Assembly: GCA_030698375.1 (NCBI GenBank)
Contig: JAUYLL010000003.1
Location: 1 to 47,016 of the forward strand
Origin: Nocardioides sp.
Lineage (GTDB): Bacteria > Actinomycetota > Actinomycetes > Propionibacteriales > Nocardioidaceae
Length of the DNA stretch: 47,016 bases
Direction: 5' to 3'
In this document: positions 24,079 to 32,707 of the stretch, piece by piece
How positions within the stretch are numbered: the stretch's first letter is position 1
Layout: the number at the start of each line of letters is the position of its first letter
Program-made: the position numbers and the translations under genes
The notes under the pieces: generated by a model
What the model was told of the DNA's origin: nothing
The model's database searches: none
What the model saw: only the letters and a program-made list of their open reading frames with translations

Positions 24079-25592
24079 AGTACGGATTCGCGATCGACCA
24101 GCGCACCTGTATCGGGTGTCATGCGTGCACCGTGGCCTGCAAGACTGAGCACGAGGTGCCGCTCGGGCAGTTCCGGACCTGGGTGAAGTACGTCGACCAG
24201 GGCGAGTTTCCTGCGACGACGAGGGATTTCGGGGTGATGCGGTGCAACCACTGCACCGATGCGCCGTGCATCAAGATCTGTCCGACCGAGGCGTTGTTCA
24301 AGCGGGACGACGGCATCGTCGACTTCGACAAGGATCGCTGCATCGGTTGCAAGAGCTGCATGCAGGGGTGTCCGTACGACGCGATCTACATCGACGCTGA
24401 CACCAACACTGCTGCGAAGTGCAACTTCTGCGCGCATCGGGTCGATGAGGACCTCGAGCCGGCCTGTGTCGTGGTCTGTCCGACCCACTCGATCTGGGTG
24501 GGGGACCTCGATGACCCGACGTCGGGAATCAGCAGGTTGGTCAACAACAACGCGACCACGGTGCGTGCTCCGGAGCAGAACACCGGTCCCAACGTCTTCT
24601 ATCTCGGTGCCGACCGTGCGGTGCTCGATCCGCTGGCTGCTCCCGTCGATGACACCTATATCTGGGCGAAGCCCGACGCGCAGCGTCTCGAGACGGCCGG
24701 CGACCTGCCTGGCGATCCGACGACGAATGCCCGGACCACCCTTAACACGGCTCATCCGCGGCCCTGGGGCTGGAAGGTCGTCACCTATCTGTGGACCAAG
24801 GGCGTCGGTGCGGGTGCGCTCGGGCTGGCCTGCCTCGCCTATCTCCTCGGCATCGACCTGGGCGTGAGCGGTGACTACGTGGCTCCGCTGCTGGGGTTGT
24901 TCGGTGCGGCGACCACTGGCGCGCTGCTGGTGTGGGACCTCAAGCGGCCCGAGCGCTTCCTCTACATCTTCCTCAAGTCGAACTTCACCTCGTGGATCGT
25001 GCTGGGCGCCTATGTGCTCACGATCTTCTCCGGCGGTGCTGTGTTGTGGCTGCTGGCGGCTGCCCTCAATGTCGGGTGGATGATGACCGTGTTGGCCTGG
25101 CTGGGGATCCCCGTGAGCGCGATGATGGCCGGCTACACGGCCTTCTTGTTCGGACAGGCCGAGGGTCGGGACCTGTGGCAGTCGCCGGTCCTGTTCTGGC
25201 ACCTCCTGGTGCAGGCGGTGATGGTCGGCAGCGGGGCGCTCGCCGTGGCGGGTCTCTTCGTCGACCTCTCCGACTCCGCGTGGGACTTCCTCGCGGTGTC
25301 CTTCGTGATCTCGACGGTGATGCACCTGCTCATCTTGGGCCTGGAGTATTTCGGCAGACATGCCAGCCGACAGGCTGCGGTCGCGGCCCACATCGTCACC
25401 CACGGTCGGTACGCGCAGACCTTCTGGCTGATCTCCGTGGTGCCAACGGTCGTGGCCGCGGTTCTGGGTGGGCTGACACTCAGCGGGGTGTCCGTCGTTC
25501 TCCTGGCAGTCGCGGGGCTGGTCGTCCAGCCCGCGCTGGTCGCCTACGAAAGTGTCTTCGTCCGCGCAGGTCAGGACCCGCCGCTGTCATGA
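24075..25592 (+). CDS. Four-cluster ferredoxin fused to NrfD membrane subunit (Soe/Psr BC-like)
   Basis: A 505-aa fusion. The N-terminal domain has sixteen cysteines for four [4Fe-4S] clusters: Cys12/15/18/22, 57/60/65/69, 89/92/95/99 and 116/119/131/135. A linker (about 140-215) leads to an NrfD/PsrC-like domain of about eight membrane helices (about 220-500). It would pass electrons between the molybdo-subunit encoded next and the quinone pool. In sulfite dehydrogenase SoeABC and polysulfide reductase PsrABC the B and C parts are separate proteins. GTG at 24075 is chosen for GGTGAGG; a GTG at 24048 is in frame without a site. No Tat signal is seen, so the ferredoxin faces the cytoplasm. Confidence 0.9.
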   Translation: MQYGFAIDQRTCIGCHACTVACKTEHEVPLGQFRTWVKYVDQGEFPATTRDFGVMRCNHCTDAPCIKICPTEALFKRDDGIVDFDKDRCIGCKSCMQGCPYDAIYIDADTNTAAKCNFCAHRVDEDLEPACVVVCPTHSIWVGDLDDPTSGISRLVNNNATTVRAPEQNTGPNVFYLGADRAVLDPLAAPVDDTYIWAKPDAQRLETAGDLPGDPTTNARTTLNTAHPRPWGWKVVTYLWTKGVGAGALGLACLAYLLGIDLGVSGDYVAPLLGLFGAATTGALLVWDLKRPERFLYIFLKSNFTSWIVLGAYVLTIFSGGAVLWLLAAALNVGWMMTVLAWLGIPVSAMMAGYTAFLFGQAEGRDLWQSPVLFWHLLVQAVMVGSGALAVAGLFVDLSDSAWDFLAVSFVISTVMHLLILGLEYFGRHASRQAAVAAHIVTHGRYAQTFWLISVVPTVVAAVLGGLTLSGVSVVLLAVAGLVVQPALVAYESVFVRAGQDPPLS

Positions 25593-25635
25593 CGGAGAAC
25601 CTCGTCCCGCGTATCCGAACCCGGAAGGAACTGCC

Positions 25636-28497
25636 ATGACGGCTGAGTTGGAACACGGGAGGCCGCAGGTCCCGATGCCCGGTGCGCGCTCGCACGAGGG
25701 GCTGCGCAACTACCCACGGGCGGAGGATTGGGACAACCACGTCGAGTTCGACGCGAAGGCCCACCCGCGCAAGGTCCCGCGCACCTACTCGCTGATCCCG
25801 ACGATCTGCTTCAACTGTGAGTCGTCCTGTGGGCTGCTCGCCTACGTCGACCACGACGACCTGAAGATCAAAAAGTTCGAAGGGAACCCGGCTCATCCGG
25901 GTTCGCGCGGGCGAAACTGCGCCAAGGGCCCGGCGACCATCAACCAGGTCAATGACCCCGATCGGATCCTTTACCCGCTGAAGCGAGTCGGCGAGCGTGG
26001 CTCGGGTCAGTTCGAGCGCGTCTCGTGGGACGAGGCCGTTGCCGACATCGCCGCCCGGATCCGCAAGGCCATCATCGAGGACCGCAAGGACGAGGTCATG
26101 TACCACGTCGGCCGGCCCGGCGAGGACGGCTTCGCGGAGCGCGTCCTGCAGGCCTGGGGCGTGGATGGGCACAACAGCCACACCAACGTCTGCTCGTCGG
26201 GGGGCCGCACCGGTTACACGCACTGGATGGGCTACGACCGGCCGTCACCGGACTACGCCAACGCCAAGGTGATGTTGCTGCTCTCGAGCCACCTCGAGAC
26301 CGGGCACTACTTCAACCCGCACGCCCAGCGGATCATGGAAGCGAAGCAGAACGGCGCCAAGCTGGTCGTCCTGGACCTGCGGCTGTCCAACACCGCCTCG
26401 CACGCGGACCTCTGGATCTCGCCGTGGCCCGGCAGCGAGGCCGCGATCTTCCTGGCGGTCGCCTCGTACCTGCTGCGCACCCGCAAGATCGCCAAGGAGT
26501 ACATCCGGCGCTGGGTCAACTGGGACGTCTACCTGGAGCGGCTGCACCCCGATGCCCCCAAGGACTTCGAGGTGTTCCTGGACCGGTTGACCGAGGACTA
26601 CGCGAAGTACACGTTCGAGTACGCCGCCAAGGAGGCGCACGTCCCGGTCGAGCAGATCGAGGAGCTGGCGCGCATCGTCGGCGACGCCGACACCCGGCTC
26701 GCCACCCACACGTGGCGCTCCGCGGCTGCGGGCAACCTCGGCGGGTGGCAGATCACCCGTAGCCTCTTCTTCCTCAACGTCCTTACCGGCAGTGTCGGCA
26801 CCGAGGGCGGCACCCACCCCAATGGCTGGGACAAGTTCATCGCGCACTACCCGGACATGCCCGAGGCGAACGACACCTGGAGCGAGAAGCTCTGGCCGCC
26901 GGAGTACCCCCTGACCACCAACGAGATGTCGATCCTGCTGCCGCACCTGCTCAAGGACGGCCGCGGCAAGCTCGACGTCTACTTCAGCCGGGTCTACAAC
27001 CCGCTGTGGGTCAACCCCGACGGGTTCACCTGGATCGACGTCCTCAAGGACGAAAGCAAGATCGGCCTGCACGTCGCGCTCACGCCGACCTGGAGCGAGT
27101 CAGCGACCTTCGCCGACTACGTCCTCCCGATGGGCCATGCCTCGGAGCGGCACGACACGATGTCGTTCGAGACGCACACGTCGAAATGGATCGCGTTCAG
27201 GCAGCCCGTCCAGCGGGTTGCGATGGAGCAGCGGGGCATGCCCTACCGCGACAGCCGTGACTCGAACCCCGGCGAGGTGTGGGAGGAGAACGAGTTCTGG
27301 TTCGACGTCTCGTGGCAGATCGACCCGGACGGCTCGCTCGGAATCCGCAAGTACTTCGAGTCGCAGTCCCACCCCGGCGAGAAGATGACGCAGGACGAGT
27401 ACTACGACACCTTGTTCGGCACCAGCGTCCCCGGTCTCCCGGCTGCTGCCGAGTCGCAGGGCCTGACGCCCCTGCAGTACATGCGCAAGTACGGCGTCTT
27501 CGAGGTGGCCAAGGATCTCTACCGCCTCGACGAGCGCGTGCTGACCGAGACCGAGCTCGACGGGGCCTCCGCGGACGTGAACGGCGTGCTGCGCAAGCCG
27601 GTCACGATGGAGAACGCCCCGCCGCTGGTCGGTGAGGCGGGCGCCGTGGGCATCGTGCACGCGGACGGCACCAAGACGGCTGGCTGGCTCTCGCCATCGC
27701 GCAAGCTCGAGCTCTACTCCACGACGCTGGCGGAATGGGGATGGCCCGAACAGGCAACCCCGGGATACATCGAGTCGCACGTCTCGGCCCGGCAGATCGA
27801 CCGCTCCAACGACGAGTTCGTGCTAATGCCCAACTTCCGGCTGCCCACCCTGATCCACACCCGCTCCGGCAACGCGAAGTACCTCAACGAGATCAGCAAC
27901 ACCCATCCCTTGTGGTTCAACCAGGACGATGCGACCGCGCTCAACCTGACCACCGGCGACCTGGTCCGGGTGACCACCGAGATCGGTCACTTCGTCGTCC
28001 GTGTCTGGGCCACCGAGGCGATCCGGCCCGGAGTGGTCGGCCTGTCCCACCACATGGGCCGCTGGACCCAGGAAGGTGCCCCCGGGAGTCGCTGGGCGAT
28101 GGGCAAGGTCAAGCTCGACCGCTCCGACGAGGGGATCTGGAAGCTCCGCTACACCGACGGCGTCAAGCCGTTCAAGAGCGAGGACCCCGACTCCGAGCGG
28201 ATCTACTGGGACGACCCCGGGGTGCACCAGAACCTCACCTTCCCGGTCCAGCCCGACCCGGTGTCCGGGATGCACTGCTGGCACCAGAAGGTGCGCATCG
28301 AGAAGGCCCACCCCGGTGACGAGTACGGCGACGTCGAGGTCGACGTGAACAAGTCGCGCGAGGTCTACCGCCGGTGGCTGTCGATGACCCGCCCAGGCCC
28401 GGGCCCAGACGGTCAGCGCCGACCGGAGTTCATGATGCGCCACGTCACGCCGAAGCGGAAGGCCTACCGGGTCGAGCAACCAGAGGAAGTCTTGTGA
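25636..28497 (+). CDS. Cytoplasmic molybdopterin oxidoreductase (Soe/Psr A-like catalytic subunit)
   Basis: A 953-aa DMSO-reductase-family enzyme. An N-terminal [4Fe-4S] site uses Cys58, Cys61, Cys65 and Cys95. The probable molybdenum ligand is Cys186 in SHTNVCSSGGRTGY. Molybdopterin-binding segments include TPTWSESATFADYVLPMGHA and the C-terminal TNTHPLWFNQDDATALNLTT-type dinucleotide-binding domain (about 760-850). There is no twin-arginine signal, which fits cytoplasmic SoeA-like sulfite dehydrogenases better than periplasmic PsrA/PhsA, but the substrate is not proven. ATG is preceded by GGAAGGA. It sits 43 nt after the ferredoxin-NrfD gene and overlaps the Mrp gene by four bases. Confidence 0.92.
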   Translation: MTAELEHGRPQVPMPGARSHEGLRNYPRAEDWDNHVEFDAKAHPRKVPRTYSLIPTICFNCESSCGLLAYVDHDDLKIKKFEGNPAHPGSRGRNCAKGPATINQVNDPDRILYPLKRVGERGSGQFERVSWDEAVADIAARIRKAIIEDRKDEVMYHVGRPGEDGFAERVLQAWGVDGHNSHTNVCSSGGRTGYTHWMGYDRPSPDYANAKVMLLLSSHLETGHYFNPHAQRIMEAKQNGAKLVVLDLRLSNTASHADLWISPWPGSEAAIFLAVASYLLRTRKIAKEYIRRWVNWDVYLERLHPDAPKDFEVFLDRLTEDYAKYTFEYAAKEAHVPVEQIEELARIVGDADTRLATHTWRSAAAGNLGGWQITRSLFFLNVLTGSVGTEGGTHPNGWDKFIAHYPDMPEANDTWSEKLWPPEYPLTTNEMSILLPHLLKDGRGKLDVYFSRVYNPLWVNPDGFTWIDVLKDESKIGLHVALTPTWSESATFADYVLPMGHASERHDTMSFETHTSKWIAFRQPVQRVAMEQRGMPYRDSRDSNPGEVWEENEFWFDVSWQIDPDGSLGIRKYFESQSHPGEKMTQDEYYDTLFGTSVPGLPAAAESQGLTPLQYMRKYGVFEVAKDLYRLDERVLTETELDGASADVNGVLRKPVTMENAPPLVGEAGAVGIVHADGTKTAGWLSPSRKLELYSTTLAEWGWPEQATPGYIESHVSARQIDRSNDEFVLMPNFRLPTLIHTRSGNAKYLNEISNTHPLWFNQDDATALNLTTGDLVRVTTEIGHFVVRVWATEAIRPGVVGLSHHMGRWTQEGAPGSRWAMGKVKLDRSDEGIWKLRYTDGVKPFKSEDPDSERIYWDDPGVHQNLTFPVQPDPVSGMHCWHQKVRIEKAHPGDEYGDVEVDVNKSREVYRRWLSMTRPGPGPDGQRRPEFMMRHVTPKRKAYRVEQPEEVL

Positions 28498-29618
28498 CTA
28501 TGTTCCGTCGTGCAGCGGCTCCACCCCCCATTGACGTCGATGCGGTCCGTGCCGCGGTCGGTCGAGTCGAGGATCCCGAGATCCACCGACCGATCGGTGA
28601 CCTCGGGATGGTCGGCGCGATCGGTGCGGACCGGAACGGCCTGGTGACCGTCGAGATTCGGTTGACCACGCCGTCGTGCCCGCTCAGGGAGACGTTCCGG
28701 TCGCAGGTGACGGCGGCGGTGCGCAGCGTCGTACCCACAGCGTCGGTCGACATCGCCTTCGGTGTCCTCGATGATCGGGCCCGCCGGGACCTCGCGATCC
28801 AACTCCGAGGCCCTGAGACCAGTGGCATCCCGCTGGTCGCGCCGCGCATCTATGCGGTGGCGAGCGGCAAGGGCGGCGTGGGCAAGTCCACGGTCACGGC
28901 CAACCTCGCGGTCGCCCTGGCGGACCAGGGGCTGGCCGTGGGGCTGCTGGACGCCGATGTCTGGGGCTACTCCGTCCCTCAGCTGTTCGGCGTACGACGG
29001 GCCCCGGTCGCGCTCAACGGGATCATGTTCCCCGTCGAGGCCCACGGGGTGCGGCTTATGAGCACCGGGTTCCTCGTGGGTGAGGACGAGCCCGTCATCT
29101 GGCGCGGGCCGATGCTGCACAAGGCGCTGGAGCAGTTCCTCAGCGACGTTCACTGGGGAGAGCTCGATGTGCTCCTGATGGACCTGCCACCGGGAACTGG
29201 AGACATCACCCTTTCCCTGCTCGAACTCGTCCCTTCTGCGGCTCTGCTGGCCGTCACGACGCCACAGCCCGCAGCGAGAACAGTCGCGAGCCGCGTCGGC
29301 CGAATGGCCCGGGACGCACGCATGCCGGTGGCCGGTGTCGTCGAGAACATGTCCACGGCCACCTGTCAGGCCTGCGGCAATGGCACCCCGCTGTTCGGCG
29401 AAGGTGGCGGAGCCCAGCTGGCAGACGAGCTCGGCGTCGCCCTTTTGGCTCAGATACCGGTGGACATCGCGATACGGGAAGCCGGCGACGAGGGCGTGCC
29501 CGTGGTGCGCCGAAACCCCACATCCGGATCCGCCCACGAGTTCCGCTCGCTAGCAGCTGGTCTCCCCACCGTCCGGCGCAGCATCGTGGGCATGCCGTTG
29601 CCGCTCAGCGTTGCCTGA
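28494..29618 (+). CDS. Mrp/NBP35-type P-loop ATPase, Fe-S carrier
   Basis: A 374-aa protein. The N-terminal MIP18/DUF59-like domain (about 13-100) carries Cys62 in TTPSCPL. The Mrp ATPase domain follows, with a deviant Walker A SGKGGVGKST (about 124-133), DADVWGYSVP, LLMDLPPGTGD, and the Fe-S binding pair CQAC near residue 305. Proteins of this type carry Fe-S clusters to apo-enzymes. The GTG start overlaps the molybdo-enzyme stop (GTGA); an ATG two codons later is also possible. The tight coupling suggests a dedicated carrier for the cluster-rich oxidoreductase (inference). Confidence 0.93.
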   Translation: MTMFRRAAAPPPIDVDAVRAAVGRVEDPEIHRPIGDLGMVGAIGADRNGLVTVEIRLTTPSCPLRETFRSQVTAAVRSVVPTASVDIAFGVLDDRARRDLAIQLRGPETSGIPLVAPRIYAVASGKGGVGKSTVTANLAVALADQGLAVGLLDADVWGYSVPQLFGVRRAPVALNGIMFPVEAHGVRLMSTGFLVGEDEPVIWRGPMLHKALEQFLSDVHWGELDVLLMDLPPGTGDITLSLLELVPSAALLAVTTPQPAARTVASRVGRMARDARMPVAGVVENMSTATCQACGNGTPLFGEGGGAQLADELGVALLAQIPVDIAIREAGDEGVPVVRRNPTSGSAHEFRSLAAGLPTVRRSIVGMPLPLSVA

Positions 29619-29706
29619 TGTGCAGGAGAAGGTGACGCCGGGCGCCCTCCTTGCGGTGGCGTGGCGCAACAGGGGAGCACGACCGGAAGGCTGCCGCGCG
29701 GGGGGC

Positions 29707-29850
29707 TTCAGTGGTTGCGCCCCAGGGCGCGTGTCGTCACGTCGGCGTTGGAGCAGAAACCGGTTCCCCGCGCCTTGAGGCACACCAACCCCACCAGCAG
29801 CCCGTCGTCGTCGACAACGGCGAGACGGCGTTGCTGGCGCGCGCGCAAGA
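29707..29850 (-). pseudogene. C-terminal fragment of a CBS-domain protein
   Basis: The minus strand reads RRLAVVDDDGLLVGLVCLKA then RGTGFCSNADVTTRALGR and a TGA at 29707. This is the end of a single CBS-domain protein. No start or first half is present; upstream is only GC-rich sequence. It marks the right edge of the decayed island region. Apart from it, 29619-29902 shows nothing. Confidence 0.55.
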
Positions 29851-29902
29851 ATCACCCTGCAGGTCCTTCGCCGTCCGGTGTGGTGTGCGACGGTCCCGTC
29901 GC

Positions 29903-31117
29903 TCAGCGGGCCTCGTCCTCCTCGGGGACCAGCGCCTCGTGCGCGGCCTCCCCGGCGGCCTCGTCGTCATCGCTGGCGTCCTCGGGTGGCTCGTTCTCCG
30001 GGTCGACTGCCTGTTCGTCGAGCTGGAGGCGCGCATACCGAATGACCGTCGTGACCACGGCCACCGCAGGGACGGCCAGAAACGCGCCGATGATCCCGAA
30101 CAGGGAGCCACCCGCCGTCACCGCCAGGATGACGACGGCGGCGTGCAGGTCGAGGCTCCGGCCCACCAGCAGCGGCTGGAGGACGTTGCCCTCGATCTGC
30201 TGGACGACCACGATGAGGATCAGCACGATGATCGCCGCGGTCAGGCCCTGGGTGACGAGCGCGACGAGAGCGGCGACGGCGCCGGTCACCAGGGCCCCGA
30301 CGATCGGGATGAAGGCGCCGAAGAAGATCAGGACGGCCAGCGGCAGGGCGAGCGGGACCCCGATGATGGCCAGACCGATGCCGATGAAGACGGCGTCGAC
30401 CAGCCCCACCGCGGCCTGCGCCCGGATGAACCCTCCCAGGGCGTTCCAGACCCGGTAGGAGACCGCCGCGACGTGGGGGGCCGCGCGGGGGCCGGAGAGC
30501 CGCGAGGCCCACGGCACGAACCGGGGCCCGTCCTTGAGATAGAAGAAGCACAGCACCAGCGCCAGCAGCAGGGTCAGCAGGATGCTGCTGACGGCGTTCA
30601 CGCCGACCAGCACGCTGTCGGCGACCGTCTGGGCGTTGTTCTGCAGCTGGCTGATGCCCGTGTCGAGCAGCTCGCCGAGCCGGTCCTCACCAAGGTTGAA
30701 CGGCGGGCCGCTCAACCACTCCTGGATGTCGTCGAGGCCGGCGACGACGGCCTTCGCGACGTCCTGGCTCTGGCTCGCCACGCTGGGCGCCAGGGCGTAG
30801 CCGAGCCCCGCGAGCAGCGCGAGCGCTCCGAGCATCACCAGCAGTGCGGCGAGCGCGTCGGGCATCACTCGCCGCATCGGCGCGGCCACCGGCCACAGCA
30901 CCGTCGAGAAGAACAGGGCGAGCAGGACCGGGAGGACGATGACCCAGAACGTGCCGATGGCCTCCAGCGCGCCGAAGGCGACGACCGCGATGACGATCGT
31001 CGCCGCGCTGAACCAGGCGACCTTCACCATCGCCTGCCAGGCGAGCTGGCCACGGGTGCGGACGACGGGGGACCCCGTCGTACCGGGGACCGGGGCGGGT
31101 GGACGGGCTTCGGGCAC
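29903..31117 (-). CDS. AI-2E family (PerM-type) transporter
   Basis: A 404-aa membrane protein of the AI-2E/PerM permease family. About eight helices are arranged as in the family: two near residues 35-110, a large soluble insert (about 115-165), then VLCFFYLKDGPRFVPW and the conserved IFFGAFIPIVGALVTG and EGNVLQPLLVGRSLDLHAAV motifs. The acidic tail (about 365-404) is unusually rich in Asp/Glu. GTG at 31117 has CAGGAG five bases upstream; longer frames have no site. Substrate unknown. Confidence 0.9.
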   Translation of the reverse strand: MPEARPPAPVPGTTGSPVVRTRGQLAWQAMVKVAWFSAATIVIAVVAFGALEAIGTFWVIVLPVLLALFFSTVLWPVAAPMRRVMPDALAALLVMLGALALLAGLGYALAPSVASQSQDVAKAVVAGLDDIQEWLSGPPFNLGEDRLGELLDTGISQLQNNAQTVADSVLVGVNAVSSILLTLLLALVLCFFYLKDGPRFVPWASRLSGPRAAPHVAAVSYRVWNALGGFIRAQAAVGLVDAVFIGIGLAIIGVPLALPLAVLIFFGAFIPIVGALVTGAVAALVALVTQGLTAAIIVLILIVVVQQIEGNVLQPLLVGRSLDLHAAVVILAVTAGGSLFGIIGAFLAVPAVAVVTTVIRYARLQLDEQAVDPENEPPEDASDDDEAAGEAAHEALVPEEDEAR

Positions 31118-31173
31118 GGGGGCTCCTGACAGGTGGGGGAGGTGCTGCGGCCGATCATCCCAGGCAGGAGGAG

Positions 31174-31920
31174 TCAGTCGCCCCACCCCATGCCGAAGAC
31201 CTCGAACGTGGCGGCGTGGACGCTGCCGAGCCGTGTCCCGGCCGGACGCGAGCCGCTCGCGAGGAACTCCTCGGGGTCGAAGTCGTCCCAGCCGAGGCCG
31301 TCGATGTAGGCGCGGTGGGCCTCCAGCGAGGCGACCCCGCGGTCGAAGGTCGCCGTCGTGTCCGCCGCGTGCTGTGCCTCCGGCGAACCCGCAGCCCAGA
31401 CCTCGCGCACACCGCCCCACGGCTCGAGCCCGTCGACGAGCTGCTCGGGGAACACCCACCGGTTTCCGGCGTCACGCACGGCATCAAGCGTCGCTCGGCC
31501 GGTCGCGATGTGGTCGGCCTGGTTGAGCGCCCGGCCGCCCCAGGTCGAGCTGAAGTTGTTGGTGATCACGACGTCAGGGCGGTGGCGACGCACGGACCCG
31601 GCGATCGCGCGTCGGAGCGGTACGCCGTACTCGAGGATCCCGTCGGGCAGCCCGAGGAACTCGACCTCCTCGACCCCCACGAGCCGCGCCGAGGCGACCT
31701 GCTCGGCCTCGCGGAGCGGGCGGCACTCCTCGGGCGGGAGGCCGTCGATGCCGGCCTCACCGCTGGTGACCATGCAGTAGACGACCGTCTTGCCCTGGTC
31801 GGTCCAGCGGGCGACCGCGGCAGCGGCGCCGAACTCCATGTCGTCGGGGTGGGCGACGACGCACAGTGCGGTCTCCCAGTCCTCGTCGAGAGGGGTGAGG
31901 GGAGTGTCGGGGGCGCTCAT
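31174..31920 (-). CDS. PIG-L family deacetylase
   Basis: A 248-aa zinc-dependent N-acetyl-sugar deacetylase of the PIG-L/MshB superfamily. The signature AHPDDMEFG (residues 23-31) supplies His24 and Asp27, and a later His in NQADHIATGR completes the zinc site. MshB and Mca in mycothiol metabolism belong here, but the GxGLPPEECRPLREAEQ pattern is common to the wider LmbE group, so the substrate is uncertain. It lies behind the next plus-strand gene in divergent orientation. Confidence 0.9.
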   Translation of the reverse strand: MSAPDTPLTPLDEDWETALCVVAHPDDMEFGAAAAVARWTDQGKTVVYCMVTSGEAGIDGLPPEECRPLREAEQVASARLVGVEEVEFLGLPDGILEYGVPLRRAIAGSVRRHRPDVVITNNFSSTWGGRALNQADHIATGRATLDAVRDAGNRWVFPEQLVDGLEPWGGVREVWAAGSPEAQHAADTTATFDRGVASLEAHRAYIDGLGWDDFDPEEFLASGSRPAGTRLGSVHAATFEVFGMGWGD

Positions 31921-31989
31921 GTCCCGAGCATCCCAGACCGTGGTGTTGGTTCGTGGGGTGAGCGACCCGACGCTGGGTACCGTCGAGCC

Positions 31990-32361
31990 ATGGACCATAA
32001 GCTGAGCCGCCTGATGTCGACCGCGACCGCCGGGTACGGCGCGTACTCGCTGGCCAATCCGGGCCACCTTCCCGATGCCCTCGAGATCTCGGGGAAGGAG
32101 CGCGAGGGCTACGACCTGCTCGCGCAGGCCTTCGGCGTGCGCGACGTCGCGGTCGGGGCCCTGGGCATGTTCGGTCGCTCGCCGCGCACCGTCCGCGCCG
32201 CGATGAAGCTGCGGATCGCCTTCGACCTCGGTGACGGCACCCTCCTGGCCCTGCGGGCCGAGGATGACGAGGTCCGCAACAAGGTGCTCGCCGTGACCTT
32301 CGGGTGGGCCGCGCTGAACGCCCTTGCGCTTGCGATCGACAGCCGCCGCAACCCCGGCTGA
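31990..32361 (+). CDS. Small membrane-associated protein of unknown function
   Basis: A 123-aa protein with three moderately hydrophobic segments (about residues 10-28, 45-62, 98-118), perhaps of the DUF4267 or DoxX-like kind. ATG at 31990 follows GAGCC without a strong site. It is divergent from the PIG-L gene and upstream of tRNA-Met. The pattern VRDVAVGALGMF and the charged turn ALRAEDDEVRNK are all I can point to; no function is assigned. Confidence 0.7.
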   Translation: MDHKLSRLMSTATAGYGAYSLANPGHLPDALEISGKEREGYDLLAQAFGVRDVAVGALGMFGRSPRTVRAAMKLRIAFDLGDGTLLALRAEDDEVRNKVLAVTFGWAALNALALAIDSRRNPG

Positions 32362-32410
32362 CCGGCGCCCCGGCGCGGGCCGGGCCTGGCGCTAGAGTCA
32401 CCCCGGTTCG

Positions 32411-32487
32411 GGGGCGGTAGCTCAGTCGGTTAGAGCAGAGGACTCATAATCCTCCGGTCGTGGGTTCAAGCCCCACTCGCCCCACCA
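32411..32487 (+). tRNA. tRNA-Met (CAT)
   Basis: Complete cloverleaf. The acceptor stem is GGGGCGG / TCGCCCC (one G-U pair). Anticodon stem GAGGA / TCCTC encloses loop CTCATAA with anticodon CAT. The T arm is GTGGG-TTCAAGC-CCCAC, discriminator A, and CCA is encoded at 32485-32487. Elongator Met is most likely; a lysidine-modified Ile tRNA with the same anticodon cannot be fully excluded. Confidence 0.93.
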
Positions 32488-32707
32488 TGCTCGCGGCGAT
32501 GCGGTCAGAGCTCGCGGCGCGTGATCCACCGCGTGCGTCCGCGGCTCCTCGAAAGCGTCGGCTCGACCCGTTCGAAGCACGCCAGCTTGGGCATCGAGGC
32601 GCGTCATCGCCTCAATGTAGGCACCCTGTGAGGCTGACGCCCGCGCGCGCGTCGTCGCTCCAGGCCTACTAGGGTCGTCCCCGATTGCCGCACCGTTCGG
32701 AGGACTT
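32488..32707. other. Intergenic region between tRNA-Met and antiporter
   Basis: 220 nt with no recognisable gene. Only the GGAGG ribosome-binding site of the antiporter (32698-32702) can be named. Confidence 0.5.

Noticed and set aside
23742..25403. 553-aa minus-strand open frame over the ferredoxin-NrfD gene
   Set aside because: It is antisense to a gene with 16 conserved cysteines and reads as low-complexity His/Gln/Arg sequence.
32411..32487. tRNA-Ile2 (CAT) instead of tRNA-Met
   Set aside because: The anticodon alone cannot separate them; elongator Met is the more common gene of this form in actinobacteria, so it was kept as Met with a note.
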